Shown piece after piece: positions 27,836 through 35,795 of a stretch of 53,286 nucleotides of DNA. The notes under the pieces are model-generated. The model saw only the letters and a program-made list of their open reading frames with translations, made no database searches and was not told the origin of the DNA. How positions within the stretch are numbered: position 1 is the first letter of the stretch; each line of letters begins with the position of its first letter. The position numbers and the translations under genes were made by a program. This DNA comes from Intrasporangiaceae bacterium (GTDB taxonomy: Bacteria > Actinomycetota > Actinomycetes > Actinomycetales > Dermatophilaceae): positions 1 through 53,286 of the forward strand of contig JAJPIW010000008.1 of assembly GCA_021324575.1 (NCBI GenBank), written 5' to 3'.

Positions 27836-27894
27836 GGCATACGGTCCAAGGGCCGCTGGGAACTCACGTTCCCGGCGGCCCTTGGCCGTATGCC
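27836..27894 (+). terminator. Strong hairpin after khpA with inverted words
   Basis: Left arm 27836-27863 and right arm 27868-27894 pair over about 27 bases with a single bulge, around the four-base loop TCAC. The base of the stem is a CGGCATACG/CGTATGCCG inverted pair, that is, two copies of the window-wide word facing each other. No T-tract follows. It separates the rpsP-khpA unit from the LCP gene and is the best terminator candidate in the window. Confidence 0.8.
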
Positions 27895-27990
27895 GGGTGC
27901 ACAGGGTGCGGTGCGCCGGACCCGGCGCCGGGGCACCGGGTTCGCTACGGTGGCAGTTCGCCGTGACCCCGACTCGAAGGGAGCGAGGGC

Positions 27991-28998
27991 ATGGACGCCC
28001 CGCGCCGCCGCTCGATCCTGCTCCTCACGGCCGCATCCGCGGTCTCCTCTGTGCTCGCTGCCTGCTCCGGCAAGTCCTCGGGCACCGGCTCGACATCCGC
28101 CGCGACCACCTCGACCTCGACGTCGTCCTCCACGACGACCAGTCCCCCAGCCACGACCACCCCGACGGGGACCCCCACAGCGGCCACCCCCGACCTGCTG
28201 AGCCACGGGGCGGTCAACGTCCTGGTGTGTGGGTCCGACTCGCGCAGCCGCACCTCCTTCGCAGGCCGCTCCGACGTCATCACCGTCGTCCAGCTGACCG
28301 GTGACCGCAAACGCATCAACCTGGTCTCCATCGCGCGCGACTGCTACGTCGCGCTGCCCGGAGGTGGGCACGGCAAGATCAACGCGGCATACGACTCCTC
28401 GGGGGCCAAGGGGCTGGCGACGACGGTGTCGCGGGTGCTCGGCGGCCTGCCGATCGCCTACACGCTGGAGACCGGCTTCGCGACCTTCGTCGACATCGTC
28501 GACGCGCTGGGCGGGGTGACCGTGACCAACCGGTTCGCCTCCGACAGCTCGGGGGTCGCCTTCGCCCAGGGGCCGGTCGACCTCAAGGGTCCGGTGTCGC
28601 TCACCTACGTCCGGGAGCGGCACGGACTGCCCAACGGCGACCTGGACCGCACCGAGCGGCACCGGGCGATGCTCACCGGGATGCTCGGCAAGCTGTCGGC
28701 CATGGCGCGCCAGGACCCCACAGCGCTGGCCAGGCTGGTGCCCCAGCTGATGACCAAGGTCCGGTCGAGCGGGCTGACCGCCCGGCAGGCGGCGTCCCTG
28801 GTGCCCGTGGTGTCGAAGATGACGACGGCGAGCGTCACCTCGGTGATGGTCCCGGTCGCCCGGTTCGACATGATCGACGGGGCGAGCGTCGACCTGGTCA
28901 ACGTCAGTCGCACGGCCGAGCTCGCGGCCGCGCTGAAGCGCGGCGACCTGTCCGGCTACGTCAAGCGCTACGGCACCTCCGACGCTCCCACCGGCTGA
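27991..28998 (+). CDS. LytR-CpsA-Psr family lipoprotein
   Basis: A 335-residue LCP-family protein; such enzymes attach cell-wall polymers to peptidoglycan from lipid-linked precursors. The catalytic domain spans about 70-250: VNVLVCGSDSRSR, GRSDVITVVQL, NLVSIARDCYVALP, KINAAYDSSGAKGL and SLTYVRERHGLPNGDLDRTERH. Most LCP proteins have an N-terminal membrane helix, but this one has a basic RRRS motif (residues 5-8) and a lipobox LAAC with C25, so it is predicted to be a lipoprotein, possibly Tat-exported. A 45-residue Thr/Ser/Pro linker follows. It is inserted between khpA and rimM. Confidence 0.88.
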   Translation: MDAPRRRSILLLTAASAVSSVLAACSGKSSGTGSTSAATTSTSTSSSTTTSPPATTTPTGTPTAATPDLLSHGAVNVLVCGSDSRSRTSFAGRSDVITVVQLTGDRKRINLVSIARDCYVALPGGGHGKINAAYDSSGAKGLATTVSRVLGGLPIAYTLETGFATFVDIVDALGGVTVTNRFASDSSGVAFAQGPVDLKGPVSLTYVRERHGLPNGDLDRTERHRAMLTGMLGKLSAMARQDPTALARLVPQLMTKVRSSGLTARQAASLVPVVSKMTTASVTSVMVPVARFDMIDGASVDLVNVSRTAELAAALKRGDLSGYVKRYGTSDAPTG

Positions 28999-29047
28999 CC
29001 CGACCCGCGGGCGGGCCGGGTCGCGTCCACCTGAGAGGATTCGTCGT

Positions 29048-29596
29048 ATGCCGTCCGAGCCCCTTCTCGTCGCCCGCATCGGCAAGCCACACGGCCTGCA
29101 CGGCGAGGTCACCGTCCAGCTGCACACCGACGACCCCGAGGTGCGTCTCGCCGACGGTGCACGTCTGGACACGTCCGCCACGCCGGGTTCGGGGGTGCCA
29201 CGCGTCCTGACTGTTGCCTCGACCCGCGTCCACCAGGGCGTCTGGCTGGTCGGTTTCGAGGAGATCCCGGACCGGACCGGGGCCGAGTCCCTGCGTGGCA
29301 CCAGGCTCTTCGTCGATGGTGATCGGGCTGCCGTGGCGGCTGCCGAGGAGGACGACGACGCCTGGTACGAGGACGACCTCGTCGGGCTCGCGGCATACGA
29401 CACCGCCGGTGGGCTGCTCGGGGAGGTGACCGGTCTGGAGTCCGGTGGCGCCCAGGACCGGCTCGTGCTGAGGCTGACCGACGGGCACCAGGTCGAGGTG
29501 CCGTTCGTGTCGGCGATCGTGCCGGAGGTCGACGTCGCGGGCGGACGGGTCGTCGTCGACGCACCGTCCGGCCTGCTCGACCTGGGCCGGGAGTGA
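29048..29596 (+). CDS. rimM: 16S rRNA processing protein RimM
   Basis: A 182-residue 30S maturation factor that binds S19. The N-terminal beta-barrel begins VARIGKPHGLHGEVTVQLHTD, and the C-terminal PRC-barrel includes DDLVGLAAYDTAGGLLGEVTG and VPFVSAIVPEVDVAGGRVVVD. The ATG start lies within a CGTATGCCG word. trmD starts nine bases after the stop, giving the classic rpsP-khpA-rimM-trmD order with an LCP gene inserted. Confidence 0.95.
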   Translation: MPSEPLLVARIGKPHGLHGEVTVQLHTDDPEVRLADGARLDTSATPGSGVPRVLTVASTRVHQGVWLVGFEEIPDRTGAESLRGTRLFVDGDRAAVAAAEEDDDAWYEDDLVGLAAYDTAGGLLGEVTGLESGGAQDRLVLRLTDGHQVEVPFVSAIVPEVDVAGGRVVVDAPSGLLDLGRE

Positions 29597-29605
29597 GCCG
29601 CGCCG

Positions 29606-30799
29606 ATGCGCCTCGACGTCGTCTCGATCTTCCCCGACTACCTTGCGCCCCTTGACCTCTCGCTGATCGGCAGGGCCCGGCGCGACGGCCTGCTCGACGT
29701 CCGAGTCCACGACCTGCGGGACTTCACCCACGACCGTCACCGGACCGTCGACGACACGCCGTACGGCGGTGGTGCCGGGATGGTGATGAAGCCCGAACCG
29801 TGGGCCGAGGCGCTGGACTCCGTTGTGGCGTCGGGAGATTCGGGCGCCGTGCCGCACCTCATCGTGCCGGGACCGGGTGGGGTGCCGTTCACCCAGGCCC
29901 TGGCGCGGTCCCTTGCCGCTGAGCCGTGGCTCGCCTTTGCGTGCGGCCGCTACGAAGGGATCGACGAGCGGGTCTACGAGCACGCCGCGGCTCGTATGCC
30001 GGTCACTGTCGTCTCCCTGGGCGACTACGTCCTCAACGGCGGCGAGGTCGCCGTGCTCGCCATGGTCGAGGCGGTGGCGCGGTTGCTGCCCGGGGTGATC
30101 GGCAACGCCGAGTCCCTCGTCGAGGAGTCCCACGAGGACGGGCTGCTGGAGTACCCCGTCTACACCAAGCCGGCGTCGTGGACCGATGGTGGCGTCGTGC
30201 GTGATGTCCCGTCGGTGCTGCTCTCCGGCGACCACGGAGCGATCGCCGCCTGGCGGCATACGCAACGGCTCGCCCGGACTGCGGCGCGGCGACCGGACCT
30301 GTTGCCGGTCTCGGGGGCGTTGACGCCGGAGGGTCTCGCGGAGGTGGAGCTGCGTCCCGCGACCCCGGGTGACGTGGGTGAGCTGCTCACGCTGACCCAT
30401 GCCTGCTGGCTCAAGGAAGGCATCGCGAACGAGACGCTGCGGGTGCCGGCCATGCACGAGACGGTCTCGTCGATGGCGGCCTCTCTTGGTGAGTGGCAGA
30501 CGTGGGTGCTGCGCTCCGGTGGACGTCTCGTGGGAACGGTGCGGGGTCGGGTGGCCGGCGAGGGGGACTGGTACGTCGGTCGGCTCGGCGTGGCGCCGGA
30601 CCTGCAGGGGCGGGGCGTCGGACGCTGGCTGCTCGCCCGGATCGAGGAGCTGGCACCCGAGGGAACCCGGCGCCTGGTGCTCACGACCGGCGCGAAGAGC
30701 GAGGGGAACCTGCGGATGTACAAGAAGGCCGGCTACCGGATCGTCGGCCGCGACGACCCCGTCGGAACCGTCGAGCTGGCCAAGCCCCTCCGCCGCTGA
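29606..30799 (+). CDS. trmD: TrmD tRNA methyltransferase fused to GNAT
   Basis: Residues 1-240 are TrmD, the SPOUT-fold enzyme making m1G37 in t[18 protein letters not shown] at 51-65, [10 protein letters not shown] at 114-123, the SAM knot [10 protein letters not shown] at 138-147, and the catalytic Asp probably D178 ([10 protein letters not shown]). Residues about 247-397 are a complete GNAT acetyltransferase: motif [18 protein letters not shown] at 327-343 with the acetyl-CoA loop QGRGVG, then [21 protein letters not shown]. The junction has no stop or frameshift. TrmD alone is normally about 240 residues, so this is a true fusion or long-standing read-through. The acetylation substrate is unknown. 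Confidence 0.95.
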   Translation: MRLDVVSIFPDYLAPLDLSLIGRARRDGLLDVRVHDLRDFTHDRHRTVDDTPYGGGAGMVMKPEPWAEALDSVVASGDSGAVPHLIVPGPGGVPFTQALARSLAAEPWLAFACGRYEGIDERVYEHAAARMPVTVVSLGDYVLNGGEVAVLAMVEAVARLLPGVIGNAESLVEESHEDGLLEYPVYTKPASWTDGGVVRDVPSVLLSGDHGAIAAWRHTQRLARTAARRPDLLPVSGALTPEGLAEVELRPATPGDVGELLTLTHACWLKEGIANETLRVPAMHETVSSMAASLGEWQTWVLRSGGRLVGTVRGRVAGEGDWYVGRLGVAPDLQGRGVGRWLLARIEELAPEGTRRLVLTTGAKSEGNLRMYKKAGYRIVGRDDPVGTVELAKPLRR

Positions 30800-30850
30800 C
30801 CCCGAGCCGCCAAGGTCCTTGGCCGCTCGCCCGCTCGTCCTCGCCATGCG

Positions 30851-30871
30851 GTTGCCCCTCTATGGGGCGAC
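30851..30871 (+). terminator. Hairpin after trmD
   Basis: GTTGCCCC (30851-30858) pairs with GGGGCGAC (30864-30871) with one G-U pair around a five-base loop, 51 bases after the trmD stop. A smaller palindrome GCCAAGG-T-CCTTGGC lies just before (30811-30825). Neither has a T-tract. The rest of 30800-30978 holds nothing else recognisable. Confidence 0.45.
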
Positions 30872-30978
30872 AAGTGCATGACGGCACGTCTGTCCGCAGG
30901 CCGTGACATCGAGCGGCTCGTCCACAGGTGCGCGAGGGCAGCTTTCGGCGACTGGGGTCAGCGGCCGACGCTGGATGC

Positions 30979-31326
30979 ATGGCCACCCCCCAGCGACCCG
31001 TCGAGCGTGAAGAGGCCGACCCTCCTTCCCACGGCGCGGGCCCGTCGCGGCGGCCACGTCGCACCCTTCGGGCCCGACGTGCAGAGATCGCCGGCCAGCT
31101 GGCCGTCCAGCACGGCGGTGTGATGCATCGCCGCGACCTGGGGAGCCACGGGATCACCTGCAACGACGTGCGCGCCGAGGTCGGCGCCGGCCGCTGGAGC
31201 GCGTGGGGTCGGCACACGGTGGCGGTGGGCACCGAGTCCTCGGTCCACGTCAGCGTGCCCCGGAGCAGCCATCTGCGCCCTCAGGACGGGGTGACCTTGC
31301 CGCGTCATGCGGCTGCCGCGTCATGA
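30979..31326 (+). pseudogene. Remnant of an AbiEi/DUF559-like protein
   Basis: A 115-codon frame from ATG 30979 encodes RRAEIAGQLAVQHGGVMHRRDLGSHGITCNDV followed by RAEVGAGRWSAWGRHTVAVG, the N-terminal helix-turn-helix of the AbiEi-antitoxin/DUF559 group common in actinobacteria. Immediately after comes HVSVPRSSHLRPQDGVTL, a segment that in full-length relatives lies some 50 residues later. The frame then stops at 31326, although relatives are about 250-320 residues long. I read this as an in-frame internal deletion plus loss of the C-terminus. The call rests on remembered family patterns, so it could instead be a short hypothetical gene. Confidence 0.5.
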
Positions 31327-31348
31327 AGAGGGATCTGCATGACGCGGC
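31315..31348. terminator. Hairpin between convergent genes
   Basis: GCCGCGTCAT (31315-31324) pairs perfectly with ATGACGCGGC (31339-31348) around a 14-base loop. It overlaps the stop of the remnant gene and lies 17 bases past the 3' end of the minus-strand permease gene, so it could serve both. A direct copy of GCCGCGTCATG occurs 16 bases upstream. Confidence 0.55.
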
Positions 31349-31364
31349 GGGGTCAGTGGACGGA

Positions 31365-32123
31365 TCAGCGGGGGAGGGTGGTGGCCAGGTCGGTCGGGAG
31401 CAGCCGTCCGGCGCAGATGAAGCGCTCGGCCACGATCGCCGTGATCGTCTGGGCTGCCATGATCCCGAACAGCACCAGCACCTGGGCCGCCGCAGCCTGG
31501 GCCGGCGACCCGCCGCCGAGCATCACCCCGATGAAGGCCCCCGGCAGCGTCACGACCCCCGCGGTCCGCACCTGGTCCAAGCCAGGGATGAGAGCCTCGG
31601 GGACCCGGCGGTGGATGACCTCGCTGATCGCGTCCGGCCGGAGCAGCCCGATCGACAGGCCCGCCTCCAGCTGCCCGCGCTCCTCGCGCAGGGCCGTGAA
31701 CGTGCGCCGCCCCACCAGCGTGTGCGCGTTCATCGTGTTGCCGATGAGGATGCCGGCGACCGGCACGATGGCGATCCCGGTGAACGGCACCGTCCCGGTC
31801 AGCAGCACGACGGCCAGCACGGGCAGCAACCCGCAGGCCATGGCAAGCGCAGCCCACGCCCATGACGGCAGCGCCTCGACCCGACGCAGCGTCGTCCACA
31901 CCGCCACCGCGAACATCACGCACACGAGCAGCACCGACAGCCAGACGGTGCGGATGACGGCGGTGATGACCAGTGCCGCCACCGACAGCTGCACGACCGC
32001 TCGGGCACCCGCCAGCAGAGCCGAGGGTGCGTGCGGCAGGCGGCCCGCGGCATACGCGACCATCGTCAGGGCCATGAGCACGACGAGGGCGACGGCGACC
32101 GGCCAACCCGGGTTGACGCTCAC
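31365..32123 (-). CDS. UPF0014/FetB-like ABC permease
   Basis: A 252-residue membrane protein with about seven helices, of the UPF0014 (FetB/YbbM) family, which in E. coli works with the ATPase FetA in iron export. Diagnostic segments are IVPVAGILIGNTMNAHTLVGRR, GLLRPDAISEVIHRRVPEALIPGLDQVRTAGVVTLPGAFIGVMLGG and ITAIVAERFI. No ATPase gene lies beside it, so its partner would be encoded elsewhere. GTG at 32123 is the start. It is convergent with the remnant gene and divergent from a small membrane protein gene. Confidence 0.88.
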   Translation of the reverse strand: MSVNPGWPVAVALVVLMALTMVAYAAGRLPHAPSALLAGARAVVQLSVAALVITAVIRTVWLSVLLVCVMFAVAVWTTLRRVEALPSWAWAALAMACGLLPVLAVVLLTGTVPFTGIAIVPVAGILIGNTMNAHTLVGRRTFTALREERGQLEAGLSIGLLRPDAISEVIHRRVPEALIPGLDQVRTAGVVTLPGAFIGVMLGGGSPAQAAAAQVLVLFGIMAAQTITAIVAERFICAGRLLPTDLATTLPR

Positions 32124-32223
32124 GAGCCCACCGTATGCCGCGCGCCCGCCCGGCCGATGTCGGCTCGCACGCGGTTAGTGTTTCAGGGGCATGCTGGGTG
32201 CCACATGCGCAAGGAGGTAGGTG

Positions 32224-32640
32224 GTGACCGTCGACTGGTGGACGCCGGTGCTGGCCTTCCTCGGCGGCGGCGGCGGTGCGTGGTTGTCCTACCGCGCCGC
32301 CCGGCGCGACACCGTGGCGCGCCAGGAGGGCGAGCGGCACGACCTGACCCAACGCGAGGGCCAGGGCCGGCGCGAGGAGTGGGGCCGGAGGTTCACCGCG
32401 GCCCTCGACGACATCGCCAGCGACGAGTTCCGGCGCCGTGAGCTGGGCCGGACCGTGCTCGTCCACCTCTCCGGCAGCGAGCTGGCCACCGCCGAGGAGC
32501 GCGAGCTGGCCGATGTCGTCCTCGAGCGGGGCGCCCTGCTCGAGGACGACGGCGATGTCCTCCCGACCCCGCCCGAGGGGATCCTGGTGGACGACCTGCG
32601 CGTTGAGGAGGATGATGGTGACATCCGGAAGCGGAGGTGA
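32224..32640 (+). CDS. Hypothetical membrane-anchored protein
   Basis: A 138-residue protein of unknown family. An N-terminal hydrophobic segment (VDWWTPVLAFLGGGGGAWLSY) is followed by a charged, Arg/Glu-rich helix (RRDTVARQEGERHDLTQREGQGRREEWGRRF) and an acidic C-terminus. The AAGGAGG ribosome binding site at 32211-32217 favours GTG 32224 over GTG 32221. The layout (short membrane anchor, coiled region) is reminiscent of small phage- or island-associated proteins, but no function is evident. It is coupled to the next small gene. Confidence 0.6.
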   Translation: MTVDWWTPVLAFLGGGGGAWLSYRAARRDTVARQEGERHDLTQREGQGRREEWGRRFTAALDDIASDEFRRRELGRTVLVHLSGSELATAEERELADVVLERGALLEDDGDVLPTPPEGILVDDLRVEEDDGDIRKRR

Positions 32641-32643
32641 GCA

Positions 32644-32805
32644 GTGACTGAACACGTCATCAAGGTGTCGCGGGACCAGATCCAGTCGGCCAAGTGGCTC
32701 ATCGAGCTGCGCGGCGGCGAGGACAAGGTGTCGCCACTCATCCGCAAGATCGCGAACGCCAAACGACCGGCGGCCGAGCAGAGCTCGGAGTTCGAGGCGT
32801 CCTGA
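32644..32805 (+). CDS. Small hypothetical protein (53 aa)
   Basis: A 53-residue frame starting GTG 32644, three bases after the previous stop, with GGAGGTGA immediately upstream overlapping the end of the preceding gene. The sequence [20 protein letters not shown] and onward ([22 protein letters not shown]) looks like a compact helical protein. The strong ribosome binding site, tight coupling and balanced composition argue that it is real. I do not recognise a family. Confidence 0.55.
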   Translation: MTEHVIKVSRDQIQSAKWLIELRGGEDKVSPLIRKIANAKRPAAEQSSEFEAS

Positions 32806-33007
32806 GTCTTCGGCAGTCAACCGCCGGCCGCCGATTTCTGCCGGACCCCTTCCCTCTGGCAGACTGACTCCTTGCGTCCGGACCCTTCCGGCCCCTGCCA
32901 CAGGGGGAGCGAGCACATCGCGCGGCCCGCCCGGACGGCATACGACATCCCACGCAACACCTGAACCGGTGCGCGACCTGTGGCGCGCACGAGAAAGCGA
33001 AGCAGTC
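32806..33007 (+). promoter_or_regulatory. rplS promoter and leader
   Basis: A 202-base gap before rplS. TCTGGCAGACTG (32855-32866) matches the element before rpsP at 11 of 12 bases, and TTCTGC lies about 18 bases before its CAGACT, a possible -35/-10 pair. The leader is GC-rich with small stems (for example CCGGACCCTTCCGG at 32879-32892) and one CGGCATACG word near 32935. The ribosome binding site is weak (GAAGC). Confidence 0.4.
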
Positions 33008-33367
33008 ATGCAGCGTTTCGACGAGATCGACAAGGCGTCCCTCAAGGACGACATCCCCGCGTTCCGCGCCGGTGACACCGTCAACGTGCACGTCAAGGTC
33101 GTCGAGGGCACCCGCTCCCGCGTCCAGGTCTTCAAGGGCGTCGTCATCCGTCGCCACGGTGGCGGTGTCGGCGAGACGTTCACCGTCCGCAAGGTCTCCT
33201 TCGGCGTCGGCGTCGAGCGCACCTTCCCGATCCACACCCCGATCATCGACAAGATCGAGGTCGTGACCCGCGGTGACGTCCGTCGCGCCAAGCTGTACTA
33301 CCTGCGCGACCTGCGCGGCAAGGCTGCCAAGATCAAGGAGAAGCGCGAGACCCCGGTCGCGCGCTGA
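33008..33367 (+). CDS. rplS: 50S ribosomal protein L19
   Basis: A 119-residue L19 at the 30S-50S interface. Family blocks are [53 protein letters not shown] and [23 protein letters not shown] 33008 gives [17 protein letters not shown], the usual start. In most genomes it follows trmD directly; here it is separated by about 2.2 kb that contain a broken gene, a permease and two small genes. lepB follows 68 bases later. Confidence 0.96.
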   Translation: MQRFDEIDKASLKDDIPAFRAGDTVNVHVKVVEGTRSRVQVFKGVVIRRHGGGVGETFTVRKVSFGVGVERTFPIHTPIIDKIEVVTRGDVRRAKLYYLRDLRGKAAKIKEKRETPVAR

Positions 33368-33435
33368 CCACCCCTTCGACCGCCGGTGTTGCCCTCGGGC
33401 CTCGCAAAGCCGCGACGGCTAGGCTCGCGGCCGAG

Positions 33436-34158
33436 ATGAGCACAGACGAGACGACCGCCGAGACCCCGGCCCCGCTCGCACCACGCGAGCAGGGAGCCGG
33501 GTCTCGTCGTTTTGCCGGCTGGGTCCTACGCGTCGCGGTCGCCGTCGTCCTCGTCGCGCTCGTGCGGTCCTTCGTGGTCCAGAGCTTCTACGTCCCGACG
33601 GGGTCGATGGAGCCGACGGTCCAGCCCGCCGACCGCGTGCTCGTGGACAAGTGGCACGGCGCGTCGGGCGTGCAGCGTGGCGACATCGTCGTCTTCGACG
33701 GCACGACCGCCTGGGGTGGTCCGTCGACGGCGACCCACGAGGACACCGGCCTGGTCGGGTCGGTCCTCACCCCGGCGCGCAAGGCCCTCGGGATCGACTT
33801 CGGGGAGAAGGACTACCTCAAGCGGGTCATCGGTATGCCGGGCGACCACGTCGTCTGCTGCACCAGCACCGGCCACCTGACGATCAACGGCACCGAGGTG
33901 ACCGAGCCCTACCTGCCCGCCGGTGCGAGGGCGAGCGACGTGACCTTCGACGTGACGGTGCCGCCCGGCAAGGTCTGGCTCCTCGGTGACAACCGGCCGG
34001 AGTCGGCCGACGCCCGCGCCCATCTCGGCGACCCCGGCGGTGGGCTGGTGCCGCAGGACGACATCATCGGCCGGGTTGACCTCCGGTTCTGGCCGCTGTC
34101 CCGATGGGGCACCATGGAGCGGTCCACCACGCTCTCGCACCTGACGGCCGGTGGCTGA
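33436..34158 (+). CDS. lepB: Signal peptidase I (first copy)
   Basis: A 240-residue membrane-bound signal peptidase I that removes Sec/Tat signal peptides. One membrane helix (WVLRVAVAVVLVALVRSFVV) precedes the catalytic serine in YVPTGSMEPTV (box B), and the general-base lysine lies in DYLKRVIGMPGDHV; GDNRPESADARAHLG is box E. Start ATG 33436. The second copy begins two bases after its stop. Both copies carry the CGGTATGCCGGG word in the IGMPGDH box. Confidence 0.93.
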   Translation: MSTDETTAETPAPLAPREQGAGSRRFAGWVLRVAVAVVLVALVRSFVVQSFYVPTGSMEPTVQPADRVLVDKWHGASGVQRGDIVVFDGTTAWGGPSTATHEDTGLVGSVLTPARKALGIDFGEKDYLKRVIGMPGDHVVCCTSTGHLTINGTEVTEPYLPAGARASDVTFDVTVPPGKVWLLGDNRPESADARAHLGDPGGGLVPQDDIIGRVDLRFWPLSRWGTMERSTTLSHLTAGG

Positions 34159-34160
34159 CC

Positions 34161-35027
34161 GTGACGGACCAGACTGGAGATGGCGTGACGCAGGACCAGA
34201 GCACGGCAGGGACCGAGCCCGACGCGCTGCAGGGCACAGGACGGGACGCCGGGGCGTCGTCGACGACCCCTGCAGGCCCGCGATCGACCATCGGGCGGCG
34301 GGTGTTCCTCGCCGTCCGCGAGTTCGTCGTCGTCGTCGCGATGGCGCTCGCGCTGTCGTTCGTGGTCAAGACCTGGCTGATCCAGGCGTTCTACATCCCC
34401 TCGCAGTCGATGGAGGACACGCTGATCAAGAACGACCGAGTGGTCGTCAACAAGCTGTCGCCCGACCTGATGAAGCTGCAACGGGGCGACGTCGTCGTGT
34501 TCTCCGACCCCGACCACTGGCTCGAGCCCGTGCCGCAGATCGACCACGGTCCCGTTCTCGACGGGATCCGGTCGACCCTGATCTTCGTGGGGCTGCTGCC
34601 CGACCCGTCCGACGACCACCTCATCAAACGGCTCATCGGTATGCCGGGCGACCACGTGGTCTGCTGCGACACCCAGGGCAAGCTCACCGTCAACGGCAAG
34701 GCCATCACCGAGCCCTATCTCAAGGCCGGTGTCACCCCCAGCGACAAGCGTTTCGACATCACCGTGCCGGCCGGCCGGATCTGGGTCATGGGCGACAACC
34801 GGTCCGACTCCAGCGACTCCCGCTTCCACGACCCGAGCGGTGACGGCTCGGACGGCTCGGTCCCGATCTCGGCGGTCACTGGGCGCGCGATCGCGCTGGT
34901 CTGGCCGTTCACCCGGTTCACCTGGCTGTCCAACGACCCGGCCACCTTCTCCGACGTGCCTCCGGCCGGCTCCTCGCCGGCGGGGTCGACGGTGCGACCG
35001 AGCGCGTCGGTCTCCTCCAGCCCCTAG
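34161..35027 (+). CDS. lepB: Signal peptidase I (second copy)
   Basis: A 288-residue paralogue of the preceding gene, with a longer N-terminus of about 45 residues (acidic, Gly/Ser/Thr-rich) before the membrane helix FVVVVAMALALSFVVKTWL. Catalytic serine in FYIPSQSMEDTL, lysine in HLIKRLIGMPGDHV, box E MGDNRSDSSDSRFH. The C-terminus has a Ser/Pro-rich extension. GTG 34161 is likely given the two-base gap; GTG 34185 is an alternative. Tandem lepB genes before rnhB are common in actinobacteria and suggest divided substrate sets. Confidence 0.92.
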   Translation: MTDQTGDGVTQDQSTAGTEPDALQGTGRDAGASSTTPAGPRSTIGRRVFLAVREFVVVVAMALALSFVVKTWLIQAFYIPSQSMEDTLIKNDRVVVNKLSPDLMKLQRGDVVVFSDPDHWLEPVPQIDHGPVLDGIRSTLIFVGLLPDPSDDHLIKRLIGMPGDHVVCCDTQGKLTVNGKAITEPYLKAGVTPSDKRFDITVPAGRIWVMGDNRSDSSDSRFHDPSGDGSDGSVPISAVTGRAIALVWPFTRFTWLSNDPATFSDVPPAGSSPAGSTVRPSASVSSSP

Positions 35028-35060
35028 CCCCCACCAGACCGCACCACTGCGAGACACCAG

Positions 35061-35795
35061 ATGGCCGTCACCCGTTCCAAGAAGCCCAACCTGCGGGTCG
35101 AGCGCGCCCTGCAGCGCGACGGCTACCCGCTGCTCGCCGGGATGGACGAGGTGGGCCGCGGTGCCCTCGCCGGCCCGGTGACCGTGGGCGTCGTCCTCAT
35201 CGACGAGTCCTGTCGCAGCGCTCCGCAAGGGGTCAAGGACTCCAAGCTGCTCCCGCCCGCGGCGCGCGAGCGGATGGTCCCGCGGATCCAGCGGTGGAGC
35301 CGGGCGTATGCCGTGGGGCACGCCAGCCCCGACGAGATCGACGCCGTCGGGATCATCGCCGCCCTCCGGCTCGCCGGGACCCGGGCGCTGCACACGGTGG
35401 CCGCAGCCGGCTGGGTGCCCGACCTGGTCATCCTGGACGGCAACCACGACTGGCTCACCGACCCCGGCGACGTCGGCCTGCTCGCCTTCGCCGGCGACGC
35501 TGCCGGTCCGGCCACCCCGCCGGTCACGACGATGGTCAAGGCCGACCTCAAGTGCTCCACGGTGGCCGCGGCCAGTGTCATCGCCAAGGTGACCCGGGAC
35601 CGGCTGATGGTGGGGCTGGGAGCCGAGCACGCGGCATACGGATGGGTCGAGAACAAGGGCTACGCGGCGCCCGAGCACATGGCCGCACTGCGGCTGCACG
35701 GACCGACGGCGCTGCACCGGCGTTCGTGGAACCTGCCGGTGGTAGATGATGAGCGGGTGCCCACCGACGTGACCGCAGGATTGAATGGCTCATGA
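35061..35795 (+). CDS. rnhB: Ribonuclease HII
   Basis: A 244-residue RNase HII that nicks at single ribonucleotides in DNA and degrades RNA-DNA hybrids. The DEVGRG acid pair (GMDEVGRGALAGPV) is near residues 31-36, VKDSKLLP and the third acid in LVILDGNHDWL follow, and SVIAKVTRDRLM carries the conserved basic block. The N-terminus contains a short basic lead (MAVTRSKKPNLRVERAL). Its stop overlaps the next gene by four bases (ATGA). Confidence 0.95.
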   Translation: MAVTRSKKPNLRVERALQRDGYPLLAGMDEVGRGALAGPVTVGVVLIDESCRSAPQGVKDSKLLPPAARERMVPRIQRWSRAYAVGHASPDEIDAVGIIAALRLAGTRALHTVAAAGWVPDLVILDGNHDWLTDPGDVGLLAFAGDAAGPATPPVTTMVKADLKCSTVAAASVIAKVTRDRLMVGLGAEHAAYGWVENKGYAAPEHMAALRLHGPTALHRRSWNLPVVDDERVPTDVTAGLNGS

